Of a DNA stretch of 64,000 nucleotides, positions 47,823 to 58,125 are shown piece after piece (the first letter of the stretch is position 1; each line of letters opens with the position of its first letter). Under the pieces are notes generated by a model that was not told the origin of the DNA, did no database searches, and was given only the letters and a program-made list of their open reading frames with translations. The translations under genes and the position numbers were made by a program. Location: positions 186,001-250,000 of the forward strand of contig SNVD02008008.1 in assembly GCA_013180625.2 (NCBI GenBank), in the 5' to 3' direction. This DNA comes from Boswellia sacra. Taxonomy: Eukaryota; Streptophyta; Magnoliopsida; Sapindales; Burseraceae.

Positions 47823-48489
47823 ATGGCTTCTTGGAAAACTTCAACTGCGATTTTGGCTCTCTTCTTCTTGTTGATGTTTACCTTCCCTGAGACGGAAGGC
47901 AAAAGAGTAGTGAGAGTCCTAAACTTACCCAAAAGAGTTGATGATGATGATGATCTCAGTCTATACAAAATTCGAAGAGTCTTTAAACCCATAGAAGAAA
48001 TTGTAGTTGGAGGCCATGAGAATTCTTGGACAAATCCAGCATCTGTTGATTATCTAGATCAATGGTCCAATAAAACTGATTTTGCCGTTGGCGATTCTCT
48101 AAGTAAAGTTCCCATATCTTAAAATCATATGTAACTTTGTTATTTTCTTGCGTTTCTTTTCACTTTCTGTCATAGAGCTAGGACTCTCTTTATTTATTTA
48201 TCTTGATTTCTTGTGTTTTGCAGTCTTTAAGTACGATGGCAAGAGTGACTCGGTGCTTCAAGTGAGCAAAGAGAACTATGAAGCCTGCAATACAGCGCAC
48301 CCGATTAAAGAATACAAAGATGGTAACACCAAGATTGAGCTAGACCGCGACGCAATGTTCTACTTCATTAGTGGGGCTGAAGGCCACTGTGTAAAAGGAC
48401 AGAAAGTGCGAGTCTCTGCATTATTCGATTTTGTTCATTATGTGGCATGGAGAGATGAGATTACTAGAAAGTTCATGTCATTGCATTAG
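47823..48489 (+). CDS. Early nodulin-like phytocyanin protein, secreted (array member B)
   Basis: Two exons (47823-48102 and 48224-48489, intron 121 bp, GT..AG) encode 181 aa. Signal peptide 1-26 (MASWKTSTAILALFFLLMFT). Linker 27-57 has KRVVRV, KRVDDDDD and KIRRVF. Plastocyanin-like domain about 58-160: EEIVVGGHENSW, LDQW, DFAVGDSLIFKYDG, SVLQVSKENYEACNT, YKDGNTKIELDRD and FYFISGAEGHCVKGQKVRV. The disulphide is C115-C149. His148 and Gln153 of the copper site are kept, but the first His and the Cys (Ser143 here) are lost, so it is a non-copper ENODL. The tail of about 20 residues (DFVHYVAWRDEITRKFMSLH) is not a GPI signal. It is about 90% like array member A and is the best-preserved copy. The role of ENODLs at the cell surface is known only in part. 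Confidence 0.88.
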
Positions 48490-50440
48490 AAGAGAGATTT
48501 TGGGAATGAGCCAAGAGAACCTTTTGGGTAGAGAACTGTTGGATGGTAGGACGATAAATTTTCTTTCAATAATGATCTCTATATTCAACATAGGGTTTTT
48601 ATTTTATTTCGTTGGCTTTTGATTGATTTAGGAATATTGTATTCAATTACATATTTTTGGATAATTATCTGTATATCTTAAAAGGGTTTTTAATTTAATT
48701 TGTCAGCTTTTGATTGATTAAGTTAAGTGTATTGTTTTATTCTTTTGATATGGATTATCTGTTTTCTGAAAGTGGTGTTGTTCGATATTAGGACTCTTTT
48801 GCTAAATAAATTTCGTCAAATAAAAATTCGCGTTGGTCTCTTTTCGACCATGCATAATCATGATAAAATTATAGTTGGCAATAAGATGATGATTAGATAA
48901 GAGATATAATTGGATAGATAAGGGAACTCAATTAATATTTCATAGCACCATTCTTTATAAAATCTTCCCGTCTCATATTGACATCAATTAACTAAACCAA
49001 TTAATATAATTTCTTACTTTACTGTTTTCTTTATTATGTTGTGTAAAATACATGTCTGATTTGCTATCACTATATATATATATAATTATAATTTAACAAC
49101 TTGTGTTTAAGAAAATGTAAAATGTTCTTTTGTGGAGAATAGTCAACGACATTATTGAAGATCGATAAATACATTAATTAAGAATAATTCCATATGCATG
49201 AAATTCTAATTTGATTTTTTTGGCTAGAAGAATCCTAATAACCAGTCATATTATTGAAAATGCAAGGCTAAACTTAACTATGATGAAAATCTTAGGAAAA
49301 ACGTTTTGCATATATAGTCTTCATTTATATGTGTATAGATCATAATATATACCTTTATGATGAAACCATGAATCGTGAGGATTTTTGGGAAAATGTAAAA
49401 TATTCCCCTATTTTAGGAGTCTCTTCTAAATATGTCTTTCTCCCTAATTTTTTGCATGCCATGATTCTGTTGATTGAGAAAAGACCAAATTGCCATTTTT
49501 CATACTTTCTTCTTTCCTTAACCTCCATCTCTCTCATCCCCCACTCCATTTAATAACCCTCACTTCACTTTGCTTGAGCAAAAAATCAAGCTTTGTTTTG
49601 TTCTAGCTAAAGAAACAACATAAGAGCCCATTCACTCCTTTGTGTAAATTAAGGAAGAGTAGTTGTAAGATTGGAAGATATGACGGAGATGGAGAAATCA
49701 TTTGTTTTTAATCAATCTTGGACATCAACCATAACACAAGATTGATTGTATTCTAACTTGTATTTTAATTGAAAAATAAAATTATGTTGATTTTAGAAGT
49801 TTGAGATGGGATGAAAAAGGTGGAATTGGCTGGAGGCTGAAGATGATAATCGATATTAGACATCCATCGGATACTATCTAATAATCTTCTAGCAAACTCT
49901 ATCGACATCAAAGACTATCAGATAGAAACTTGTCAAATATTGTTGGACAATATTAGACATCCATCGGACACTATCTAATAATCTTCTAGCAAACTCTATC
50001 GACATCAAAGACTATCAGATAGAAACTTGTCAAATATTGTTAGACATCAGAAACTGTCTCATAGATGTCTGTCGAACCTGTTGGATGTCGAACATAGTCT
50101 AAAAGATTGTTGTCAGATGTTATCAGACATTGGACATTGTCCGACAGTTTTCAAACATTGAACACTGATCTAAGAATGATTTATATATATTATAGTTTCA
50201 TTTTTTACGGTTATGTATCCATTATCTTGTTATTGATAAAATATTTGAAATTTGAATTGGTCAAAATGAAAATATTGTTTTCTGTTACTAATAGCGAATT
50301 AATAATAATGTCATTACTTGTACTGTATATAAAATCCATGTAATCATCTTCGTGCTTGTACTAATTTTATGTACGGTATAGGTTATTTAAACCCATAAAA
50401 CTCATTTTTATATTTATCTAAATTATATAAGAAAAAGGTT
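48490..50440 (+). repeat. Downstream part of ENODL block B (gene-free)
   Basis: Matches 36402-38000 of block A throughout. No gene is supported. The short frame at 49329-49553 has a similar but shifted counterpart at 37200-37400, which shows the DNA is homologous but not protein-conserved. Confidence 0.75.
49857..50165. repeat. Degenerate array of block B with a recent 97-bp duplication
   Basis: The array is homologous to 37680-37925. Inside it, the segment from CATCCATCGGAYACTATCTA through AGAAACTTGTCAAATATTGTT is present twice in near-identical form, starting at 49861 and 49958. This shows tandem growth after block A and block B separated. Confidence 0.8.
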
Positions 50441-50443
50441 TGG

Positions 50444-50459
50444 TTGGGCTACGGCCCAA
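50444..50459. promoter_or_regulatory. Promoter palindrome TTGGGC-TACG-GCCCAA (ENODL pseudogene 50559)
   Basis: A perfect inverted repeat 115 bp upstream of the ATG, followed by TTATATAAAAGATGCAAAAC. It is kept although the gene behind it is broken. Confidence 0.6.
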
Positions 50460-50558
50460 GTTCAATGCAGTCCCACTTCCTTCCGAATTTTATTATAGTG
50501 TTTTATATAAAAGATGCAAAACGCTTTGGCTGGAGTTGATTTTTTGAGATGTAAAATA

Positions 50559-51222
50559 ATGGCTTCTTGGAAAACTTCCAACTAAAACTGTGATTTTGGT
50601 TCTCTTCTTCTTGTTGTTTTTTACCTGCTCTGAGACGGAAGCCAAAGGAGTAGTAAGAGTCATAGACTTACACAAAAGAGTCAGCGATGATGATAGCAAC
50701 GAATACAAAATGCGAAGAGTCTTAAAAAAAAATAGAAGAAATTGTGGCTGGAGGCCATGAGAATTCTTGGACAAGCCCACCATGTACTAATTATCTCGAT
50801 CAATGGTCCACAAAAACTGATGTTGCAGTTGGCGATTCTCTAAGTAAATTTCCCGGATCTTAAAATCATATATAACATTGTTTTCTTCAACGTTCTCTCA
50901 TAGAACCGATCTCCATGTACATTTAACTTCTCTTTCCCTTTTTTTATTTTTAATTTTTGCAGTCTTTTAAGTACGACGGAGATAGTGACTCGGTACTTCA
51001 AGTGAGCGAAGATAACTATGAAGCCTGCAATACAGCATACCCGATTACAGAATACAAATATGGTAATACCAAGATTGAACTAACCCGTCAAGGAATATTC
51101 TACTTCATTAGTGGAGCTGAAGGCCACTGTGGAAAAGGATAGAAAGGGCGAGTCTTATTATATTCGATTTTGTTCATTATATGGCATGGAGAAATGAGAT
51201 GAGTAGAGAGTTCATGTCATGA
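50559..51222 (+). pseudogene. Broken ENODL (phytocyanin) gene, block C
   Basis: Exon 1 starts MASWKTSN and stops at codon 9 because of an indel relative to CTTCAACTGCGATTTTGG in the intact copies. The later text in other frames (ETEAKGVVRVIDLHKRV, GGHENSWTSP, VGDSLS) shows it was once complete. Exon 2 (from about 50963) has KYDGDSDSVLQVSEDNYEAC and GIFYFISGAEGHCGKG. It then has a TAG in place of the Gln codon of the copper-site GQK. An extra T at the start of exon 2 breaks the splice phase as well. The 3' end is cut by the repeat starting at 51243. Confidence 0.82.
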
Positions 51223-51242
51223 GAGATGAGACTGAACCAAGA

Positions 51243-51706
51243 TGTTACATAAAATCTGGAGCATAGGATATCGTGGACAAGTAATAAAATGAGAGTGCAA
51301 GTATCATCCCACAAGAATTGTTACCATTAAATACCGAAATTATATTAACCTTTAGTTTATTTAAATAATTATAAATTAGAATTGGGTTGCAGTAAAATTA
51401 AATAAAATTTGATTAAACTAAAATTAACACTATGGTCACCCATAAAAATTATGAAGAAAAGAATTTAATAATAAAAAATCTAGAGATTCAATTTCACCAA
51501 AATTAATCAGTTCAATTTTTCTAATTTAATTAACTAATATTTATTCTTATTATTGCCAATCAATCTCTTTAATATGATTATTATTCTTTCTCAAGAAATT
51601 ACAAAGTAAATAAATAGTTGGAATCATATCTCTGTCTCATCTAACTTACTATTAACACCCATCAAGCATAAAAAATCATACAAAATTGCATAAATCATGT
51701 TCATAT
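51243..51706 (-). mobile_element. Inverted LTR-like repeat, truncated by the copia element
   Basis: It begins TGTTACATAAAATC directly after ACTGAACCAAGA of the ENODL block; in block A that text continues GAATCGTTTGG, so this is a true insertion junction. It is the reverse complement of about 7240-7719 (shared GTAATAAAATGAGAGTG and ATTGCCAATCAATCTC in matching order). Its other end is hidden by the insertion of the Sirevirus-like element at 51707. Confidence 0.65.
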
Positions 51707-53457
51707 TGTTAGCCCTAAGGCTACATGATAATTTTGATGATAACAATACACATTGATTCATTGTGATTTACTAACATGTTTATTTATGTGCAAGAGTAAT
51801 ATCATTGAAATAATTGTAAAATCAATAAGAGGCTTATTAAAATGAAGTGTTGAAGTTAAGGAGAATACTATATGTTAAAGGCACCAAAGTTTAAGAACAA
51901 GGTTTAATTCAAGGAATGTGACACATGAGCAATGTTTAATCAATTGATCATATATTTCTCTACAGATGTCCAAATGATGTGATTCTTGAGCTTTTGGAAA
52001 GCTTACTCAATTTATAACATTTCATATGTTTTAAAGAAATTTAAATTTCAAGTGTAAGGTTGTCCAAATCATCATGCAAGTTGAAAGACAAATGGAAGCA
52101 GCTGACATGAGCACCGAATACTCTTTTAGACATATATTGAGCTAGAAAAATCAAAATGACTTGATTCTTATGGCATTGAAAAGAGGACATAATGAGGCAC
52201 ATTTCATATGTTTTGAAGAAATTAAATTTCAAATGGAAGGCTGATATAATTGACTTGCAATTCGGTGGACTGATACAGAGAAGAAAAATCAACTCATATG
52301 AGCACCGAATGATGTTTTGTTCATATCTTGAGATAGAGATATCCAAATTCTTTGATTCTTAATGTTTGAAAAGATTATTAAAATATGCAGATCTTTTATG
52401 TTTTGAATAAATTCAAATTTCAAACAGAAGACTGACAAAATTATCATTCAATTTGGTGGACTGACACAAGGAAGAAAAATCAAGTCACATGAGCACCGAA
52501 TGGTGTTTTGGCCATATCTTGAGCTACAGATATCCAAATGACTTGGTTCTTGATGCGTTGGAAAGCTTATACAATTGTGCAGATCTTTTAGATTTTCAAA
52601 TTTCAAACGAAAAATTGACAAAAATGGTAGACAAAATTACGGTTTTTATGGTGGGCAGAAAATTTGGAGTTAGTGTCTTCACTTGATTAAGTTCTTCCCA
52701 TTTGTCTATAAAAGGAGCCCTTCTCCCATGCATTCAGTAAGAGCAAGAGAAGCATTTTATCAAGCAAAAAACAAGAGAAATATCAAGTCTAGAGAGTTTT
52801 ATATTCTTTATCTACTCTTTGAAGGGAGTTGTACTTTTGTTGTAAAAATTTACTTTGTTCTTGTATTGTGGTGAGAGTGAGATCTTCTTGTAAAGGATAA
52901 AAGTTATCCTTGAGAGAACTCTTTCCTTAGTGAGGTTGTTCATCAAGAAGAACTCTTGGTGTGGTGTTATCAAGAGTTGAAGGAAGTTGCCTTGGTGAGG
53001 TTGTTCATCAAGAAGAACTCTTGGCATGGTGTTATCAAGAGTTGAAGGAAGTTGCCTTGGTGAGGTTGTTCATCAAGAAGAACTCTTGGTGTGGTGTTAT
53101 CAAGGGTTGAAGGAAAAAGTCTTGGTGAGGTTGTTCATCAAGCAAGTTGTAAAGATTTCTACAACTTTGTGGAAAGCCTAACTTGTGGAGCTAGGAGCCC
53201 GTGGACGTAGGCAAGGTTTGACGAACCACGTAAATTGAGTTTGCACTCTCTCTATCCCTATCCTCTTTACATTAACTTGCACTTGTGATTGTTCTTTATT
53301 GCTATTCTCTTGATTGCATTCTATTTTCATCTTCTTCACCTTTATTCTCAAAGAAAAAGTTATATAATTTTGATCTTCAAAGAAAAGTATTACAAATCCG
53401 TTTTGATAAATAAAAACCCAATTGACCCCCCCCCAGGTTGCCATACCTGGGTCAACA
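51707..53457 (+). repeat. 5' LTR of the Sirevirus-like element
   Basis: It ends GGTCAACA before AGTGGTATCAGAGC. It contains two internal repeat systems. Three imperfect units of about 190 bp are marked by GAGCACCGAAT (52110, 52299, 52491), and 65-bp tandem units start at 52927. A likely TATA region CTATAAAAGGAGCCC lies at about 52707. Confidence 0.85.
52927..53155 (+). repeat. 65-bp tandem repeats in the LTR
   Basis: Units begin TTGGTGAGGTTGTTCATCAA at 52927 (TTAGTGAGG), 52992, 53057 and 53122 (partial); the period is exactly 65 bp. The same array is in the other LTR. Units abut each other without spacers, so this is not a CRISPR array. Confidence 0.9.
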
Positions 53458-53459
53458 AG

Positions 53460-53471
53460 TGGTATCAGAGC
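53460..53471 (+). promoter_or_regulatory. Primer-binding site of the Sirevirus-like element
   Basis: TGGTATCAGAGC, complementary to initiator tRNA-Met, sits two bases downstream of the 5' LTR end CAACA. Confidence 0.85.
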
Positions 53472-53512
53472 AAGGTTACTCAATTTTTTAAATCTTAATC
53501 GATTTTTGAGCT

Positions 53513-56500
53513 ATGGCAACTTTTAATTCAACTTCATATGTTGAGGGACTTTCTCTCTCTAGACCTCCATTTTTTAATGGAAGTGATTACTCTTATTGGA
53601 AAACTAGAATGAGTATTTTCTTGAAATCTTTTGATTATGATTTGTGGTCTATTGTTTTGGAAGGACCTTTTGTTTCTACCAAAATTGAAAATGGGGAATG
53701 CATGCTCAAAGAACCTAAAGAGTTTAGTGAAGATGATAAAAAGAAATTGAGTTTGAATGCTAAAGCTATGAATTGTGCTCTAGATAGAAATGAGTTTAAT
53801 AGAATATCTACTTGTTCTACGGCACAAGAAATATGGCACACACTTGAGGTAACTCATGAAGGAACTAGTCAAGTTAAAGAATCCAAAATTAGTATGCTAG
53901 TTCATAGTTATGAGCTTTTTAAGATGAAATCGGATTAATCAATTTCTGAAATGTTTACTAGATTTACGGATATTATTAATAGTTTGAAATCTCTTGGTAA
54001 ATCTTATTCTAATGTTGAAATGGTGAGAAAGATTCTTAGGTGTCTACCAAAATCTTGGGAGCCAAAGTTGACGGCAATTCAAGAAGCAAAGGACCTCACC
54101 AAACTACCATTAGAAGAACTTATGGGTTCTCTCATGACTCATGAAATCACCTTGAAGGAGAATGAAGAAGAAGATTGCAAAGTGGCAAACATGTGCTTCA
54201 TGGCTTAAGAGAAAATGAGATAAGTATTCTAAACCATGATCCTAAGCTTTCATATGATGATTACTTGAAGCATTCCAAAATTTACATGTGCAAGTTGATA
54301 AACAAAATTCAAAAATCAATGCTTTCAAAAAGAAGTCAAAAATCATGTTATCTCAATTAGAAGAGTTGGTGGAAATAAATGAAACTTTAGAAAATGAAAA
54401 TGAAATTTTGAGGCAAAAAGATTTTGAAAGTTTGGAAAATCAAATACATTTATTAAAAACTAAAAATGAGATTTTAAAACAAAAGGATTTTGATAAATGA
54501 GAGAAAGAAAATGTTATTTTGAAAAAGAAAAATAATGACTTAAGAAATATTGTTGATAGTTTTACAAAAAGCACAAAAAATTTGAATTCTATGTTACAAA
54601 ACCAAAGGTGTGTTTTTGATAAAAGAGGGTTAGGATATAAAAGTCATAAAAATTAAAAGTATTTTAAAAACTATTTTTTTCATGCATTTTCTAGGAATAA
54701 TCTTAATCATTCATGTAATTATTGTGAAAGAAAAGGACACAAAATGCATTCTTGTTACATTAAGAGAAATCCTAATTTGAAACAAATATGGATTCCAAAA
54801 AGGACCATAACTAACCCCCAAGGACCCAAGAACATTTGGGTACCAAAAAGTCGCTCTTTTAATGTTGATTGTAGAAACAAAGCAGTGGCAAACACAAGTG
54901 GTACTTAGATAGTGGATGCTCAAGGCATATGACCGGAGATGCCTCCAAGTTCTCAAGATTAATCATGAAGATCGGAGGATATGTGACCTTCGGTGATAAT
55001 GCCAAAGGAAGGGTAATCGAACATGGTGATATTGGGTAACCCTTCTTCACTTATTATTGAAAATATTTTGCTTGTTAATGGTTTGAAACATGATTTGATT
55101 AGCATTAGTTAATTGTGTGATAAGGGATATTTTGTTACTTTTGAGTATAATAGATGTGTGATTAAGGATGTTAATAACAATAAGACATTATTTGTTGGTA
55201 ATAGATGTGGTAATATTTATACAATTGATATTGATGTTAATGATCATGTAGAAAATTGTTTCATTGTTAATCATGATGCTTGGTTATGGCATAGAAGGTT
55301 AGGTCATGCTAGCATGGACACAATTTCAAAAATTTCTAAAAATGATTTAGTTGATGGTCTTCCAAAAATAAAATTTGAAAAGGATAAGATTTGTGATGCT
55401 TGTCAATTTAGAAAACAAGTGAGAACTTCTTTTAAACAAAAGAAATTTATTTCAACAAATAAACCTCTACAATTACTTCATTTGGATTTATTTGGACCAT
55501 CAAGAACTCAAAGCCTTGGTGGAAAGTATTATGTTTTTATTATTGTGGATAATTATTCAAGATTCACCTGGGTATTATTCTTGAAAACTAAAAATGAGGC
55601 CATACAAGCTTTTTCAAAATTTGCAAAAAGAGTCCAAAATCAAAAAGGGTATTCTATTGTGTCCATTAGGAGTGATCATGGTGGTGAAGTAGACAATGTT
55701 GCATTTGAAAATCTTTGTGATGAAAATGGTTTTGAGCATAATTTTTCCTCACCTAGAACTCCACAACAAAATCGTGTTATTGAGAGAAAAAAAATAGGAC
55801 TATCCAAGAAATGGCTAGGACCATGTTACTTGAAAATAATTTACCAAAATATTTTTGAGCCGAAGCCATTAATACCGCATGCTTTATAATCAATAGAGTC
55901 CATATTAGAGCTTTAATAAAGAAAACTCCTTATGAACTTTGGAAATGAAGAAAACCCAACATTGGATTTTTAAAGTTTTTGGATGTAAATGTTTTATTTT
56001 AAACACCAAGGATAACCTTGGAAAATTTGATGCAAAAGCCGATGTTGGAATTTTTGTTGGCTACTCCAACCATAGTAAAGCATATAGAGTTTTTAACAAA
56101 AAGACTCTTACTATTGAAGAATCTATGCATGTTGAATTTGATGAAACTAATGTTATTTCTTCAAAGAATTTAGATGATGATATTGTTGAGGTAGAAAGGC
56201 AAATCAAGGAATCAAGGCTTGATGAAAAGAGCCAAGATGAATTACAACTTCAACAAGAAAAGCTTGAGGAAGTAAATGATTCTTCCCAAGAATTACCAAA
56301 GGAATGGAGGTATGCAAAAGCTCACCCTAAAGACTCATTATTGGTGAACCATCATAAGGTATGAAAACTAGATCTTCTTTTAAGAACTTTTGTAATCATT
56401 TTGCTTTTGTCTCTCAATTTGAACCAAAATCTTTTAAAGAAGCCGAAAATGACGAAAGTTGAATTTTGGCTATGCAAGAAGAATTGAATCAATTTGAGAC

Positions 56501-57904
56501 AAATCAAGTTTGGTAATTAGTCCTTAGACCCAAAAATCATTCTATTATAGGCACTAAATAGATTTTTAGAAATAAAGTAGATGAAAATGACACCATTATT
56601 ATAAACAAAGCTAGACTTGTTGCTCAAGGATACAATCAGGAAGAAGGTATTGATTATGAGGAAACCTTTGCACCGGTTGCTAGATTAGAATCAATTAGAA
56701 TGTTGTGTGCATTTGCATGTTATAAAAATTTTACATTATATCAAATGGATGTCAAAAGTGCATTTTTAAATGGTTACATTATGGAGGAAGTATATGTAGA
56801 GCAACCTCTTGGTTTTCAAAATCATGATTTTCCAAACCATGTTTTCAAACTCAAAAAGGTACTTTATGGCTTGAAACAAGCACCAAGAGCATGGTATGAT
56901 AGATTGAGCAAATTTCTCATTGATAATGGTTTCAAAATGAAAAAATTGATACTACTCATTTTGTTAAAACAAAAAATGATGATTTATTAATTGTTCAAAT
57001 CTATGTTGATGATATTATATTTGGTGCTACTAATGTCTATATATGCGAGGAATTTTCCAATTGCATGCAACAAGAATTTGAAATGAGCTTAATGGGAGAA
57101 TTAAATTTCTTCCTTGGACTTCAAATCAAGCAATCAATAGATGGGATCTTCATTAATCAAGCTAAATACACAAGAGATCTTCTCCAGAAGTTTGGCATGA
57201 ATAATTCAAGGACATATAACACACCTATGGGTACATTAACCAAGCTTGACAAAGATGAGAAAGGAAAAGATGTTGAGGTAACAAAATATCGAGGTATGAT
57301 TGGCTCTCTTTTGTATTTAACTGCTAGTAGACCTGATATTATGTTTAGTGTGTGTATGTGTGCTAGATTTCAATCTTGTCCAAAGGAATCTCACCTTAAA
57401 GCTGTCAAAAGGATATTTAGATATCTTCTTGGAACCATAAATCTAGGTCTTTGGTATCCTAAGTGTGATAATTTTGATCTAATTAGTTATTCTGATGCGG
57501 ACTTTGCTGGAAGTCTTCTTGATAGAAAGAGCACTAGTGGCTCTTGCCATTTTCTAGGACATGCATTAGTCTCATGGTTTAGTAGAAAACAAAATTCTGT
57601 TGCCTTATCAACCGCGGAAGCCGAGTATATTGCAGTAGGAAGTTGTTGTGCACAATCTCTTTGGATGAAACAAATTTTAAAAGATTATGGTGTGGTATTT
57701 GATTATATTCCCATCAAATGTGACAATACAAGTGCCATCAACATTTCAAAAAATCCCATACAACACTCTAGGACTAAGCATATAGAGATTAGACATCATT
57801 TTATTAGAGATCATGTGCAAAAAGATAATATTTCTTTAGAATTTATTCCCACCGATAAACAATTAGCCGATATATTTACTAAACCCCTTGGTCAAGATAG
57901 ATAA
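53513..57904 (+). pseudogene. Sirevirus-like gag-pol, heavily mutated
   Basis: Gag from 53513 has NGSDYSYWKTRM, SLNAKAMNCALDRNEFNRIS and HEGTSQVKESKI; a TAA is at 53936-53938, followed by further in-frame gag to 54208. A coiled coil (LEELVEINETLENENEILRQ) lies near 54350-54420 in another frame. The zinc knuckle CNYCERKGHKMHSC is at about 54715-54760. The protease keeps LDSGCSRHMTG (about 54905). Pre-integrase and integrase (55113-55889) have LWHRRLGHAS and SDHGGEV, with PQQNRVIERKK where the family has PQQNGVVERKN. RT from about 56560 has [20 protein letters not shown] and YVDDIIFGA; RNase H ends at 57904 with TAEAEYIA and IFTKPLGQDR. Many stops and frameshifts make it inactive. Confidence 0.9.
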
Positions 57905-58111
57905 TCTTTGAATGGTAGCATATGTTAAGGGAGAGAATATATTTAGGGGGAGTAGTTAATTTGATTACATTTTTTGATGATAACAAAAGGGGGAGAAATA
58001 GTTGGATTGCTTATATTCATAACAAGTGCCATTCTTTTTGCTTATTGTTGATTTTATTTTCATTCTTGATTTTAGATTATATTTTAAAGCAATCAATGGT
58101 TTGTTATCATC

Positions 58112-58125
58112 AAAAAGGGGGAGAT
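58112..58125 (+). promoter_or_regulatory. Polypurine tract before the 3' LTR
   Basis: AAAAAGGGGGAGAT directly precedes TGTTAGCC of the right LTR, the second-strand priming site. Confidence 0.85.

Noticed and set aside
52927..53155. Regular direct repeats that might suggest a CRISPR array
   Set aside because: The 65-bp units abut without spacers, lie inside a plant LTR and are present in both LTRs.
40442..53471. TGGTATCAGAGC stretches as possible tRNA genes
   Set aside because: They are 12-13 nt primer-binding sites next to LTRs; no cloverleaf follows.
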